DNA of 35,237 nucleotides from RGIG3002 sp045546775 (GTDB lineage Bacteria; Bacillota; Clostridia; Lachnospirales; Lachnospiraceae). The notes beneath the pieces were generated by a model. The model was given only the letters and a program-made list of their open reading frames with translations. It made no database searches and was not told where the DNA came from. Within the stretch, counting starts at the first letter, position 1. Each line of letters opens with the position of its first letter. The stretch covers positions 1 to 35,237 of the forward strand of contig JAZQDM010000077.1 in assembly GCA_045546775.1 (NCBI GenBank), read 5' to 3'. The translations under genes and the position numbers were made by a program. Positions 1-8,288 of this stretch are shown here, in pieces.

Positions 1-494
1 TGATTGTGGCAGATATTTTTATCGGAATTGTGTATGGCCCCATTGCAGAATACACATCGGTGCTGGCATATTTCCAGCAGGAAAAATACATCAATATCGT
101 AGGTGCGCTCCTTAATTTGGGATTGTCGATTGCACTTGTGCAGAAGTTGGGAGTGCAGGGCGTATTGATTGGAACTTGTGTGGCACAGTTGTTTTTCTGG
201 ATTTCAAAAAGTGTGTTGCTTTGCCGTAAATATTTTAAATCTTGGGAAAAATGGAAAGATATGTGGATGCGCTACATTAAGTATGTGTTGCTCGTTGTAG
301 TGCAGGTAACCGTTTTAACGATATTGAAAAATACATTTTTGGCAGGGCAGTATCATGTGTGGGCATTTCTGGCAGAGGGAATTGCAAGTGTAGCAGTTGC
401 CATAGCTGCGGTGAGTGTTTGTTTTTTCAGAACAACGGAATATAAGTATCTTTTAGAAATTGTGAAAAAAATTGTAAAAAAAGTAAAGAAATAA
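1..494 (+). CDS. Wzx/MATE-like polysaccharide flippase, C-terminal part (5' truncated by window)
   Basis: The reading frame is open from the first bases of the window (a codon at 3-5 precedes the first possible start, GTG at 6), so this is taken as the 3' end of a larger gene. The visible ~163 residues contain four to five hydrophobic segments separated by short basic loops and end in a very lysine-rich tail. That fits the last helices of an oligosaccharide or teichoic-acid flippase of the MATE/MVF-type polysaccharide export family, which moves lipid-linked glycans across the membrane. Family assignment rests on hydropathy, a sequence feel of Wzx C-termini and the glycosyltransferase neighbours, not on a catalytic motif. 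The next gene starts 17 bases downstream on the same strand, which suggests an operon. Confidence 0.6.
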   Translation, partial: IVADIFIGIVYGPIAEYTSVLAYFQQEKYINIVGALLNLGLSIALVQKLGVQGVLIGTCVAQLFFWISKSVLLCRKYFKSWEKWKDMWMRYIKYVLLVVVQVTVLTILKNTFLAGQYHVWAFLAEGIASVAVAIAAVSVCFFRTTEYKYLLEIVKKIVKKVKK

Positions 495-511
495 CGGTAA
501 GAGGTAGTCGG

Positions 512-1342
512 ATGCTAGCAACAGTAACTTATTCTACGGCAGATTACAGTAAGGCCAGAAAATATAATGTAAAAATGGCTTTAAAAAGAGGAAAAGTTGA
601 TAAAGTATTTGAGTGCGATGAAAATGATATATCCGAGGAGTTTTACAATAAGAATGCAAAAGTGCTGGACTGTAAAAGAGGTGCGGGATATTGGCTTTGG
701 AAACCGTATATTGTGAACAAAACATTGGATGAACTTGCAGAAGGAGATTATTTGTTTTATTGTGACAGCGGTGCTTTTTTGACGAAGGATTTACGTCCCA
801 TAGTACAGTTCATGGAAGAGCAGGAAACCGACATTCTTTTTTTTGAGCTGGATTGCGTGGAAAGAAACTGGACGAAGAGGGATATTTTTATCGAGCTTGC
901 GTGTGACACACCGGAATATGCGGATACTCCACAACGTTGTGCCACTTATTTTCTCATCAAAAAAACAAAAAAATCGGTTGTTTTCATGCAAAAATGGCTG
1001 GAGACAGCCTGTTGCTATGAGCTTATATCTGACGAAGACAATGTGCTCCATAAAAAGGAAAATTATGACGGTTTTGTGGACAACAGACATGACCAGTCTA
1101 TACTCAGTATTTTGTCAAAAAAATATGGTTATAAAGCATATACGGATATTTCGCAGTACCGTTATCCGAGAGGTTTGCGGGTAAGAATTGCTGCAAAGAA
1201 AAACAAAAAAGAACATGCTCCGTATCCGATTCTTCTCTGCATTCACAGGCAGAAGAAGGCGGACATTACAAGCATGTTCCGGGAAAGTGTATTAAATTAT
1301 TTTCCTAAGCTTGCAAAGTATCTTCATTTTGGTTATCACTGA
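512..1342 (+). CDS. Putative glycosyltransferase of surface polysaccharide locus
   Basis: A 276-residue soluble protein preceded by an AAGAGG Shine-Dalgarno. Visible hallmarks are RGAGYWLWKP at residues 56-65, an acidic YCDSG around residue 85 that could act as a DxD-like metal/nucleotide-sugar site, and DNRHDQSIL at 190-198. This set is typical of a family of bacterial capsule and surface-glycan glycosyltransferases with a GT-A-like fold; donor and acceptor cannot be read from sequence. The gene follows the flippase fragment by 17 bases and is probably co-transcribed. Its last 38 bases overlap the 3' end of the oppositely oriented membrane protein gene, so no separate terminator is present. 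The glycosyltransferase call is moderately sure; the specificity is unknown. Confidence 0.6.
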   Translation: MLATVTYSTADYSKARKYNVKMALKRGKVDKVFECDENDISEEFYNKNAKVLDCKRGAGYWLWKPYIVNKTLDELAEGDYLFYCDSGAFLTKDLRPIVQFMEEQETDILFFELDCVERNWTKRDIFIELACDTPEYADTPQRCATYFLIKKTKKSVVFMQKWLETACCYELISDEDNVLHKKENYDGFVDNRHDQSILSILSKKYGYKAYTDISQYRYPRGLRVRIAAKKNKKEHAPYPILLCIHRQKKADITSMFRESVLNYFPKLAKYLHFGYH

Positions 1343-3086
1343 TGAGATGCTTTTGCAATGCACATATGAGAGGTGTACAAAGTATAATCGGATACAAATA
1401 CCGCAAAAGTGCTAAAGGTCCCAGTAACATAGTAAGGAAAAAGGCTATGGGGACAAGCAGTATAATCAATATTTTGTATCGCTTTTGATAAATGTGGTCT
1501 GCACATAAATATAGCAAAATCCACAAATAAATGGCAGGACTGAATAACACGGACAGTCCCGGAATGTTCTGATAAGAAGATTCCATACCAAAGGCTTCTA
1601 CTTGTTCAAAAAGCCAGGGTATTTTGGAATCAAAGGAAACATCACCATTACAATAAACTTCAATATATTTTCGATAGCTGGTTGCATCCGGCAGGATGTC
1701 ACCGGGATACCAATAAGAATACGTGAGATTTAAAAAGGCGTTCACATACTGAGAAGGATGTTGGATGCCTAATTTTATCCAAAGTTTTATATAATCTGTA
1801 AAATTGTCTTCAAATGCTTTCGTTTGAAAATGGTCTTTTATTACGTCTGTCCTGTGTGGTTCGTATAAGCGCCATTGTTCATCGCTCATCAGTTGTAACA
1901 GCATTTCCCGATCACTGTCTTCCAGTTCACAATAATTATAAACACTTGCATACTGTTGCATAAATACACTGTATTTTTCTCTGGCATTGCCGGGAGCGAC
2001 ATCCAGTGCAGGATACAGGAGTCCTTCGTAGAGTTTTAGTAAAACAATCGGGAGCAGTAAAGTAATAGCGCATTTTTTCCAGTGTTTACGGAAAATAAAA
2101 AGAAAAAACGGAATACATACTACAAAAGCATACAGCATGTTGTTGCGGAAAATAAGCGTACCAAACACAGCTAAAATAAAAAATACCGGGAACTTCCAAT
2201 TGTTGTAAAAGTTTGGTGTATCAATAACCATATGACAAACAAAAACGACAACAAGCAAAAACAGGGAACTAAAAATTACATCTTTTGTTGCGCAAATGGA
2301 CAAGATGCTGTTAAACGGCATCAGTGCATAAAAAGCAATACACATTGTCAACAGTATAGAAGAAACGCGGTAGCGTTTTAATACTACACAGGTATATGCC
2401 ATGGCGGCGGAATGGATGAGCATTTGAATCAAGGAATAAAGAAGCATTCCTACATTGGCAGAGGAAAATGCACTGCGTCCGAATTGTACACAACCGCCGA
2501 GAAGCAGTGTGTGAATAACCGGATGATGTGCATCCAAATTTAAAACATCAGTAACTTGCGAACACTGATATTTGGCATCGTATGAGCAAATGCCCGGATA
2601 GCAAGCCAGCAAAATAGGAATCCAACAAACGAAAATAAAAAGCCAAATATGTACAAATGAAATCTTCCCAAACAGCGCATCCAATTTTGCATGATTGCCG
2701 GAAAAGAATCGGGCAAGCCACGGAAGCGCAATAGTGCGGATGTAAAAAACAAGAGCACAAAAGAAAGCGGAAAAAATGAAAACACTCAGCCATAAAAACA
2801 GAGAACTAAGTTCTGCAGCGCCCTTGACATAGATGTGGCCGCCAAACACAAAAAAAGTTCCGTACAATATGCCGAGTAAAATAAAAATCCATCTTCGCTT
2901 TTCGTATGTCAAAAAAACTTCATAGCCCTTATAAAAAATGTGAGTAATACAAATAACTAGCAATAGCGTAAAAATATTGTAGTTTTCATATGCTGCGTAT
3001 ACAGATGTGCCATAAAACATTGTATGCAAGCAGTAGAGCAACAAACAGGATAAAGCAAGCGAAACAGCAACAGCTTTCTTTTTCAT
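1305..3086 (-). CDS. DUF6020-like polytopic membrane protein
   Basis: A 593-residue protein with about a dozen hydrophobic segments. It carries YPGICSYDAKYQ at residues 163-174 and HHPVIHT at 187-193, the acidic/histidine loop signatures I associate with the DUF6020 family often found in clostridial surface-polysaccharide clusters. The layout (many helices, a polar loop after the early helices, a large extracytoplasmic loop near residues 380-500) resembles GT-C type glycosyltransferases, so a lipid-phosphate-sugar-dependent transferase is a reasonable guess but is not shown. An AAGGAG site lies 8 bases before the ATG, and a good promoter lies at 3121-3149 on this strand. The gene is divergent from the GT2 operon and converges on the preceding glycosyltransferase, overlapping it by 38 bases. 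Confidence 0.65.
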   Translation of the reverse strand: MKKKAVAVSLALSCLLLYCLHTMFYGTSVYAAYENYNIFTLLLVICITHIFYKGYEVFLTYEKRRWIFILLGILYGTFFVFGGHIYVKGAAELSSLFLWLSVFIFSAFFCALVFYIRTIALPWLARFFSGNHAKLDALFGKISFVHIWLFIFVCWIPILLACYPGICSYDAKYQCSQVTDVLNLDAHHPVIHTLLLGGCVQFGRSAFSSANVGMLLYSLIQMLIHSAAMAYTCVVLKRYRVSSILLTMCIAFYALMPFNSILSICATKDVIFSSLFLLVVVFVCHMVIDTPNFYNNWKFPVFFILAVFGTLIFRNNMLYAFVVCIPFFLFIFRKHWKKCAITLLLPIVLLKLYEGLLYPALDVAPGNAREKYSVFMQQYASVYNYCELEDSDREMLLQLMSDEQWRLYEPHRTDVIKDHFQTKAFEDNFTDYIKLWIKLGIQHPSQYVNAFLNLTYSYWYPGDILPDATSYRKYIEVYCNGDVSFDSKIPWLFEQVEAFGMESSYQNIPGLSVLFSPAIYLWILLYLCADHIYQKRYKILIILLVPIAFFLTMLLGPLALLRYLYPIILCTPLICALQKHLISDNQNEDTLQA

Positions 3087-3120
3087 ATAAAAATCTCCTT
3101 ATATTTTTCATCATGCGTTC

Positions 3121-3149
3121 ATCATAGCACAAGAAAACAAAAGTGGCAA
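3121..3149 (-). promoter_or_regulatory. Promoter of the DUF6020-like gene
   Basis: On the minus strand the -35 hexamer is TTGCCA (3149-3144), the spacer is 17 bases and the -10 hexamer is TATGAT (3126-3121). Each hexamer matches the sigma-A consensus at five of six positions. Transcription would start near 3114, giving a leader of about 28 bases with its AAGGAG ribosome site. Confidence 0.65.
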
Positions 3150-3180
3150 AGTAAAACGTGAACAATACACAAAACAATAC

Positions 3181-3209
3181 TTGTTGAAAACGGCTAATGA
3201 TGATAGAAT
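3181..3209 (+). promoter_or_regulatory. Promoter of the GT2 operon
   Basis: TTGTTG (3181-3186), a 17-base spacer and TAGAAT (3204-3209) form a good sigma-A-like promoter. The expected start near 3216 lies about 60 bases before the ATG at 3275. It is divergent from the promoter at 3121-3149, with the two -35 boxes about 30 bases apart. Confidence 0.55.
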
Positions 3210-3274
3210 AGTGTCAGTTGCTTTGGAAAAATGATGATGAAATACAAGCGCATACTTATGTGGAGGAAAAAATA

Positions 3275-3979
3275 ATGTCACTTGATAACTATACATTATC
3301 GATAATTATACCTTGTTACAATGAGAAGGATAATATAGAAACCATTGTGCGAAAAGTAATGGAGGCACCGGTACCGAATAAGGAAATCATTGTTGTAGAT
3401 GATATGAGTAAAGACGGTACGAAAGAAGTGCTGGAAAGTACGATAAAACCACTTGTTTCCCAGATTGTATACCATGAGGTGAATCAAGGAAAAGGAGCAG
3501 CTTTAAGAACCGGTTTTAAGCATGCAACAGGTGATGTTGTGATTATTCAGGATGCGGATTTGGAATACGATCCGAACGAGTATCCGCTTGTGGTGGAACC
3601 GATTATCAAAGGCGAGTGTGAAGTGTGCTATGGTTCCAGATTTTCCGGTGAACAATACAAAGGAAGACGCGACAACGAAAAGTTTTCCAACCATTTTGCA
3701 AACAGATTTTTGACCGCAATTTCCAATATATTTACGAGACAACATTTGACGGATATGGAAACTTGTTACAAGGCATTTAAAAGAGATGTTATTCAGTCTG
3801 TTTCCATCGAGGAAAATCGCTTTGGGTTTGAGCCTGAGATTACATCAAAGATTACAAAAAAAGGCATCAAGATAAAAGAAGTTCCGATTTCTTATTATCC
3901 GAGAACTGCAACGGAAGGAAAGAAAATCGGAATCAAAGACGGATTTAGAGCAATTTATTGTATTTTGAAATATCATTAA
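3275..3979 (+). CDS. Glycosyltransferase family 2, dolichyl-phosphate-mannose-synthase-like
   Basis: A 234-residue GT-A enzyme. LSIIIPCYNEKDNI opens the fold at residues 8-21, VVDDMSKDGT lies at 40-49, the NQGKGAALRTGF loop at 70-81, the metal-binding DAD at 93-95, and TDMETCYKAFKR (159-170) follows the acceptor region. This is the DPM1-like GT2 pattern, which transfers a sugar from a nucleotide donor to a polyprenyl phosphate. The chosen ATG at 3275 has GGAGG eight bases upstream and begins just before the first beta strand; an upstream frame extension to 3218 has no ribosome site. There are no membrane helices, so it probably works at the inner leaflet. It heads an operon with the next two genes; the GtrII-like membrane protein downstream may use its lipid-linked product. 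Confidence 0.85.
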   Translation: MSLDNYTLSIIIPCYNEKDNIETIVRKVMEAPVPNKEIIVVDDMSKDGTKEVLESTIKPLVSQIVYHEVNQGKGAALRTGFKHATGDVVIIQDADLEYDPNEYPLVVEPIIKGECEVCYGSRFSGEQYKGRRDNEKFSNHFANRFLTAISNIFTRQHLTDMETCYKAFKRDVIQSVSIEENRFGFEPEITSKITKKGIKIKEVPISYYPRTATEGKKIGIKDGFRAIYCILKYH

Positions 3980-4018
3980 ATAAAACGAATGCGTTCGTGC
4001 AGTAAATAGAGGGAATAT

Positions 4019-5017
4019 ATGGATAAAGCGAAAAAGTGGATTCGATACGAAAGACGTTGGAAAATACGTGATATTTATTTTAATAAAGCATTACGCAGAC
4101 ATATGCTGGTGAAATATTTGCATGTGGAGCCGGTTATGGTACGGTTTGCAAAAAAAACGGTTATGTCAAAAAAGAAAACCAACGATTGGATCGCTGAAAA
4201 GATACGTTCCGGCAAACCTTTTTTTGTCGGACGTTTTGGTAATACGGAGTTTTCTATTGTGACCAGTGTGCTCCGAAACCGCATTGCCGGTCGGACGCCT
4301 GAAAACGATGCCAGATTGGAAAAATGGTTTGTTCGTTCCCGAGATTTGGCAGGCATTTTCCCATGTGATAAAGCCATTATTGAGCCATTTTCTGATGTTA
4401 TATTGAATGCAGCAAAGGAACTGGATATGCTTGCTATGTGGCATTTGCATATGGAAGATTTTGTGATTGAGGAATTTTTAAGCCACGTGGAGCTTACTTA
4501 TTTGCTTCGATTGGAACCATGGCTTGCCAAAAATCCGTGGTCTGCTGCGTTGAAAGGAAAGAAAGTACTGGTCATACATCCTTTTGAAGATACCATTCAA
4601 GCGCAGTACAAAAAAAGGGAATTGCTATTTCCGGGGACAGAAGTGTTGCCGGAATTTGAACTTCGTACACTGAAGGCGGTGCAAACAATAGCAGGTATTG
4701 AAGACGAGCGGTTTAAAGACTGGTTTGAGGCGCTCGACTATATGTATGAAGAAGCCATGAAAATTGATTTTGATATTGCGATTATCGGTTGTGGAGCTTA
4801 TGGCATGCCACTTGGAGCAAAAATCAAAAAAGCCGGAAAGCAGGCGATTCATTTAGGTGGTGCTACACAGCTTCTGTTCGGAATCAAAGGGAAAAGGTGG
4901 GAGGAAAACTACCCGTCCAAGATTGCGGAGTGTTTTAATGACGCATGGGTTTATCCGGCGGATTCTGAAAAACCCCAAAATGCAGCCGTAGTGGAAAATT
5001 CCTGTTATTGGAAATAG
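4019..5017 (+). CDS. GT-D-fold-like glycosyltransferase (DUF1792-related)
   Basis: A 332-residue soluble protein. GRFGNTEF at 71-78, HPFEDTIQAQY at 187-197, a Rossmann-like DIAIIGCGAYGMPLGAKIKKAG at about 252-273 and HLGGATQLLFGIKG at 278-291 match the layout of GT-D-type glycosyltransferases found in capsule and glycoprotein clusters, where an acidic residue in the first motif binds the metal and sugar nucleotide. Here that motif reads G-N-T-E rather than a D-x-E, so the exact metal ligand is uncertain. It starts 39 bases after the GT2 stop with a GAGGG ribosome site and is followed after 10 bases by the next gene, so all three are one transcription unit. The substrate is unknown. Confidence 0.6.
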   Translation: MDKAKKWIRYERRWKIRDIYFNKALRRHMLVKYLHVEPVMVRFAKKTVMSKKKTNDWIAEKIRSGKPFFVGRFGNTEFSIVTSVLRNRIAGRTPENDARLEKWFVRSRDLAGIFPCDKAIIEPFSDVILNAAKELDMLAMWHLHMEDFVIEEFLSHVELTYLLRLEPWLAKNPWSAALKGKKVLVIHPFEDTIQAQYKKRELLFPGTEVLPEFELRTLKAVQTIAGIEDERFKDWFEALDYMYEEAMKIDFDIAIIGCGAYGMPLGAKIKKAGKQAIHLGGATQLLFGIKGKRWEENYPSKIAECFNDAWVYPADSEKPQNAAVVENSCYWK

Positions 5018-5027
5018 GAGTGTTAAT

Positions 5028-6662
5028 ATGGCAGAATCAAAAAAAGTGATTGCAACAAATAAGATAGATGCATTACTAACAAAATGGAATGCAACAGTTT
5101 CCAAAGAAAAATTTACAAAGAATGAGTGGATTTGTTTTTGGGTAACTATGTTAACGGGCGGATTTATTTATTATCAAATGCCCTCTAACTGGCTGACAAA
5201 TCCGGATGGCGTATGGAATGCCATGTATTTTAGAAACGGTCATGGTGGAGAAAAGGCAAATGGGCGTTTGCTTCAAATTTTAATCGATAAACTCCGCATG
5301 AATATGATTACGCCGGTGTTGACTACATTGTTTTGTATTGTCTTGCTGGCGTTTGTTGCCATTTTAATAAATCGTATTATAAAAAATGAACGTCTGATGG
5401 CACAGTTGCTTATCGGACAATTGTTGTTATTTATGCCGTGTACTTCCGGTTCATTGACTTATTTCTATTGTTCGGACAGTTTTATGCTGGCTTTTTTGTG
5501 TGTCGTGCTTGCCGTATATATTGTGCGGAACTATCAGACGTGGACAGGATATTTATTAGGGATAGCACTTGTTTTTGGCTCCTTGTATTTGTATCAGGCT
5601 TATCTTTGTGTTGTATTTGCCTTTGCGGTGCTGTTGTTATTGGTAGATATATTAGCAGGCAGAAATGTAAAGGATGCTCTGCGTGCGTTTGGTTCTTTCG
5701 TTATCACAAGTGTGAGCGCAGTTGTGGCATATGTTGTTTCGTTTAAAATTTTGCAGTCCGTGTTGCATCTTAATGTACGCGCAGACCGCGGATTTGGATT
5801 TGATTTGGCAGCGATTTTAGGAGACCTGCCCTCTCTTTTAGGGAATGCATATGTGAACTTTTACGAATATTTTTTCGGGAATCGTCTGTTAAATAATACA
5901 TTTGGAGGCAGATGGGCAATTAACGCAGCCGTATTGCTGATTTGCGTATGTTTTATATGTATGGCTGCGGCGAAACAAAAAATCTGGAAAAATTTAGGCA
6001 AAAGTACTGTGGTGCTTGTCTGTATCGTTGCTTTCCCGATTGCTTTGGAAGCAATTACGATTATGTCGCCGGATGTAGATAAATATGGTGCAACCGGTAT
6101 TATTATGGTTCCTACGATGGTATGTATGTATCTTCTTGCAGTGGCGCTTGGAAACGTAGTAACGGTACCAAGTAAGCGGAACTATTTACCGTTGCTTTCC
6201 CATGGTGTGATTATGCTCTTTGTGTGGAACAGCATTGTGTTTACTTCACTGTGCATTAACAGTATGCAGTTGCAATTGCATAAGACGGAAACCGTGGCTG
6301 ATATGATGGTGGAGCAGATCGTGGAGGAATGCGGATATGTACCGTATCAAAAACTGCTTGTGGCGGGAAGTATGGAAGATGGAAATTTTCCGGCATTGTA
6401 TGAATGGCCCACGGAAGCAATTCAGGGAAGCAGTGCAAGTTACGGTTTTATGTGGGACACGTACACGGGAAACGAGTGTTGTTGGATTCTCTTTTTAAAA
6501 CAATACAAAGGGGTTCAGTTTGAGGAAGTGGATTACGAGCAATACCAAAAAATTTTGCAGGATGCACAGTATCAGGAAATGCCTGTATTTCCAAACGAAG
6601 GCTCTGTAAAAGAAATAGATGGTGTTGTCGTGGTAAAGATGAGTACAATGGAACTGGAGTAA
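5028..6662 (+). CDS. GtrII-like membrane glucosyltransferase domain protein
   Basis: A 544-residue integral membrane protein. After a cytoplasmic N-terminus of about 33 residues comes a first helix, then an extracytoplasmic loop containing NPDGVWNAM (58-66) and NGR (78-80), ten or so further helices, and a soluble C-terminal domain of about 130 residues. An acidic residue and conserved GR in the first loop are features of the Glucos_trans_II family, which transfers glucose from a polyprenyl-phosphate carrier to surface glycans. The DPM1-like GT2 two genes upstream is the usual partner making that carrier, so the operon is consistent with side-chain glucosylation of a surface polymer. This is family knowledge plus context; the substrate is not shown. 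Confidence 0.6.
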   Translation: MAESKKVIATNKIDALLTKWNATVSKEKFTKNEWICFWVTMLTGGFIYYQMPSNWLTNPDGVWNAMYFRNGHGGEKANGRLLQILIDKLRMNMITPVLTTLFCIVLLAFVAILINRIIKNERLMAQLLIGQLLLFMPCTSGSLTYFYCSDSFMLAFLCVVLAVYIVRNYQTWTGYLLGIALVFGSLYLYQAYLCVVFAFAVLLLLVDILAGRNVKDALRAFGSFVITSVSAVVAYVVSFKILQSVLHLNVRADRGFGFDLAAILGDLPSLLGNAYVNFYEYFFGNRLLNNTFGGRWAINAAVLLICVCFICMAAAKQKIWKNLGKSTVVLVCIVAFPIALEAITIMSPDVDKYGATGIIMVPTMVCMYLLAVALGNVVTVPSKRNYLPLLSHGVIMLFVWNSIVFTSLCINSMQLQLHKTETVADMMVEQIVEECGYVPYQKLLVAGSMEDGNFPALYEWPTEAIQGSSASYGFMWDTYTGNECCWILFLKQYKGVQFEEVDYEQYQKILQDAQYQEMPVFPNEGSVKEIDGVVVVKMSTMELE

Positions 6663-6704
6663 TCCGGTTTTAGTGTGAATTCAGGGTGATATAAAATTCC
6701 ATGG

Positions 6705-6741
6705 TAATGCGAAAATACTCGCGTTATTATGGGATTTTTTT
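6705..6741 (+). terminator. Possible weak terminator after the glycosyltransferase operon
   Basis: AATGCGA (6706-6712) can pair with TCGCGTT (6719-6725) with one G-U, extended by one A-T pair, and a run of seven T lies at 6735-6741. The nine-base gap between stem and T run makes it a weak candidate. It is the only terminator-like structure before the ABC exporter. Confidence 0.3.
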
Positions 6742-6754
6742 GTTATAAAAAAAA

Positions 6755-6786
6755 TAGTCATATTTATCCAAGTTGTAAAATATACT
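6755..6786 (+). promoter_or_regulatory. Promoter of the ABC exporter, possibly leaderless
   Basis: TATACT (6781-6786) is a five-of-six -10 box placed so that transcription would begin at about the A of the ATG at 6793. The -35 is poor: TAGTCA (6755-6760) would need a 20-base spacer. No Shine-Dalgarno exists in the 20 bases before the ATG, so a leaderless message is plausible. Confidence 0.4.
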
Positions 6787-6792
6787 ATAAGT

Positions 6793-7521
6793 ATGAAAAC
6801 AATAATAGAATTTAAAAATGTAAGTAAACAATACGGACGGACAAAAGTGATAGATAATGTATCTTTTGGTGTACGCCAAAATTCTGTCTGCGGATTTGTC
6901 GGTCCAAACGGAGCCGGAAAAACAACGATTATAAAATTAATACTAGGTATTACGAATGCGGATTCCGGAAATATGATATTGCACATGGAAAGTGGGAGCA
7001 AATCGGGGATAATCGGAGCAATTGTTAGTGGGCCATCGTTCTATGGACATTTGAATGCATACCAAAATATGCAGATTGTAGCCGGAATGAAACAGATTAC
7101 CGCAGAAAAAGAAGAAATCATGAGACTACTGTCCCTTGTTGGGCTTGAAAGTGTAGGAAAAAAGAAAGTAAAGCATTTTTCCATGGGGATGAAACAGAGA
7201 CTTAATATTGCATTTTCTCTTTTGGGAAATCCCAAACTTCTTATTTGGGACGAGCCTCTTAACGGACTGGATCCGGAAGGAATTGTAGAGATACGACAAA
7301 TTATCAGGGAAATCAAACAAAAGACGGATGCCACATTTTTGATGTCCAGTCATATTTTGAGTGAGTTGGATAAAGTTGCAGACCAAATAATTCTAATCAA
7401 CCGCGGAAAGATTTTATATAACAATGATTTTATTCATTTTTTAAATGATTACGGTTCAGATAATTTGGAAGAGTCCTATATGCGTTGCATTGCCGAAGCG
7501 GCAGAAAAGAAGTCGAAATAA
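6793..7521 (+). CDS. ABC transporter ATP-binding protein, BcrA/lantibiotic-immunity type
   Basis: A 242-residue nucleotide-binding subunit. Walker A is GPNGAGKTT at 37-45, the signature loop is HFSMGMKQR at 128-136, Walker B is LLIWDEPLNGLDPEG from 149, and the switch histidine follows in MSSH near residue 188. The signature F-S-M-G-M in place of L-S-G-G is typical of the BcrA/MutF/EpiF class that partners with two ABC-2-like membrane subunits and exports or expels peptide antibiotics. The start cannot lie much further in because the first strand (IIEFKNVSKQYG) begins at residue 4, yet there is no ribosome site in front of it. Two permease genes follow. Role inferred: self-protection from, or export of, an amphipathic compound. 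Confidence 0.88.
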   Translation: MKTIIEFKNVSKQYGRTKVIDNVSFGVRQNSVCGFVGPNGAGKTTIIKLILGITNADSGNMILHMESGSKSGIIGAIVSGPSFYGHLNAYQNMQIVAGMKQITAEKEEIMRLLSLVGLESVGKKKVKHFSMGMKQRLNIAFSLLGNPKLLIWDEPLNGLDPEGIVEIRQIIREIKQKTDATFLMSSHILSELDKVADQIILINRGKILYNNDFIHFLNDYGSDNLEESYMRCIAEAAEKKSK

Positions 7522-7540
7522 CTGTAAAGTTGGTGAGAGT

Positions 7541-8278
7541 ATGTTGCTTGTAGAATTAAAAAAACAAAAGAAAAAGATTTTTTTCCTATGTGTGTTTATA
7601 CCGGTCCTGTTTCAGTTATTTCTTTACCTCAGTCTGCTGACGAGGTATGAAGGATACTTGCTTTTGCATCAGCAAGAATACCGGCTGTCTTGCTGGCAAT
7701 TGATTTTTAAGGAGCAGACGGTATTTTATTTTTCGGAGACAGGTCATATTGTGGCAGCCTTGCTTGTGTATGAACTTTTTGCAGTGGAATTAAAAGATAA
7801 TGCGTGGTTGCTTGTATGTTCAACGGCATATAAAAGGAATGTTTTACGAAATAAATATGGTCTTTGCATGATGTTCTTTTTTCTGTTTTATTTGACGGAC
7901 TATATTCTTGTGTATATTATTGGCAGAGCAGTCGGGGTGAGAGAGCCGTTGGATGTATTGCTTTTTGTAGGAGGGTTTCTCATACAATTTAGTGCTGCAG
8001 CCATGATGAGTGCATTCTATGTGATGATAGTCAGTATCACAAAAAGAATTATGGTTGTTTTGCCACTTTCCATCGGAGCAACCGTTTTGAATGTAGTGTG
8101 CTATTATGCGGAGCCTCTCAAGTTTCATGGCTGGTATCCGTTTACATATGTTTCGCATTGCTTCCGGGCCTCTGGGAACGAAATGGTAAATATAGTAGTT
8201 GTATCGGCAGTACTTGCCGGTGTGTTTTTGGTGGTAGGGGAACAAACAATAAAACAAAATTACGATATCGGCTATTAG
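7541..8278 (+). CDS. ABC-2 type permease subunit (immunity-transporter-like), first
   Basis: A 245-residue membrane protein with six likely helices, opening with MLLVELKKQKKK, a basic amphipathic start characteristic of MutE/EpiE-type permeases, followed by a helix at about residues 13-30. The ATG at 7541 sits a few bases after GGTGAG, 19 bases past the ATPase stop; a longer in-frame extension back into the ATPase gene has no support. It probably pairs with the next permease to form the membrane part of the exporter. Sequence conservation in this class is low, so the assignment depends on topology and on the ATPase partner. Confidence 0.75.
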   Translation: MLLVELKKQKKKIFFLCVFIPVLFQLFLYLSLLTRYEGYLLLHQQEYRLSCWQLIFKEQTVFYFSETGHIVAALLVYELFAVELKDNAWLLVCSTAYKRNVLRNKYGLCMMFFFLFYLTDYILVYIIGRAVGVREPLDVLLFVGGFLIQFSAAAMMSAFYVMIVSITKRIMVVLPLSIGATVLNVVCYYAEPLKFHGWYPFTYVSHCFRASGNEMVNIVVVSAVLAGVFLVVGEQTIKQNYDIGY

Positions 8279-8288
8279 AGAGTGTGAT

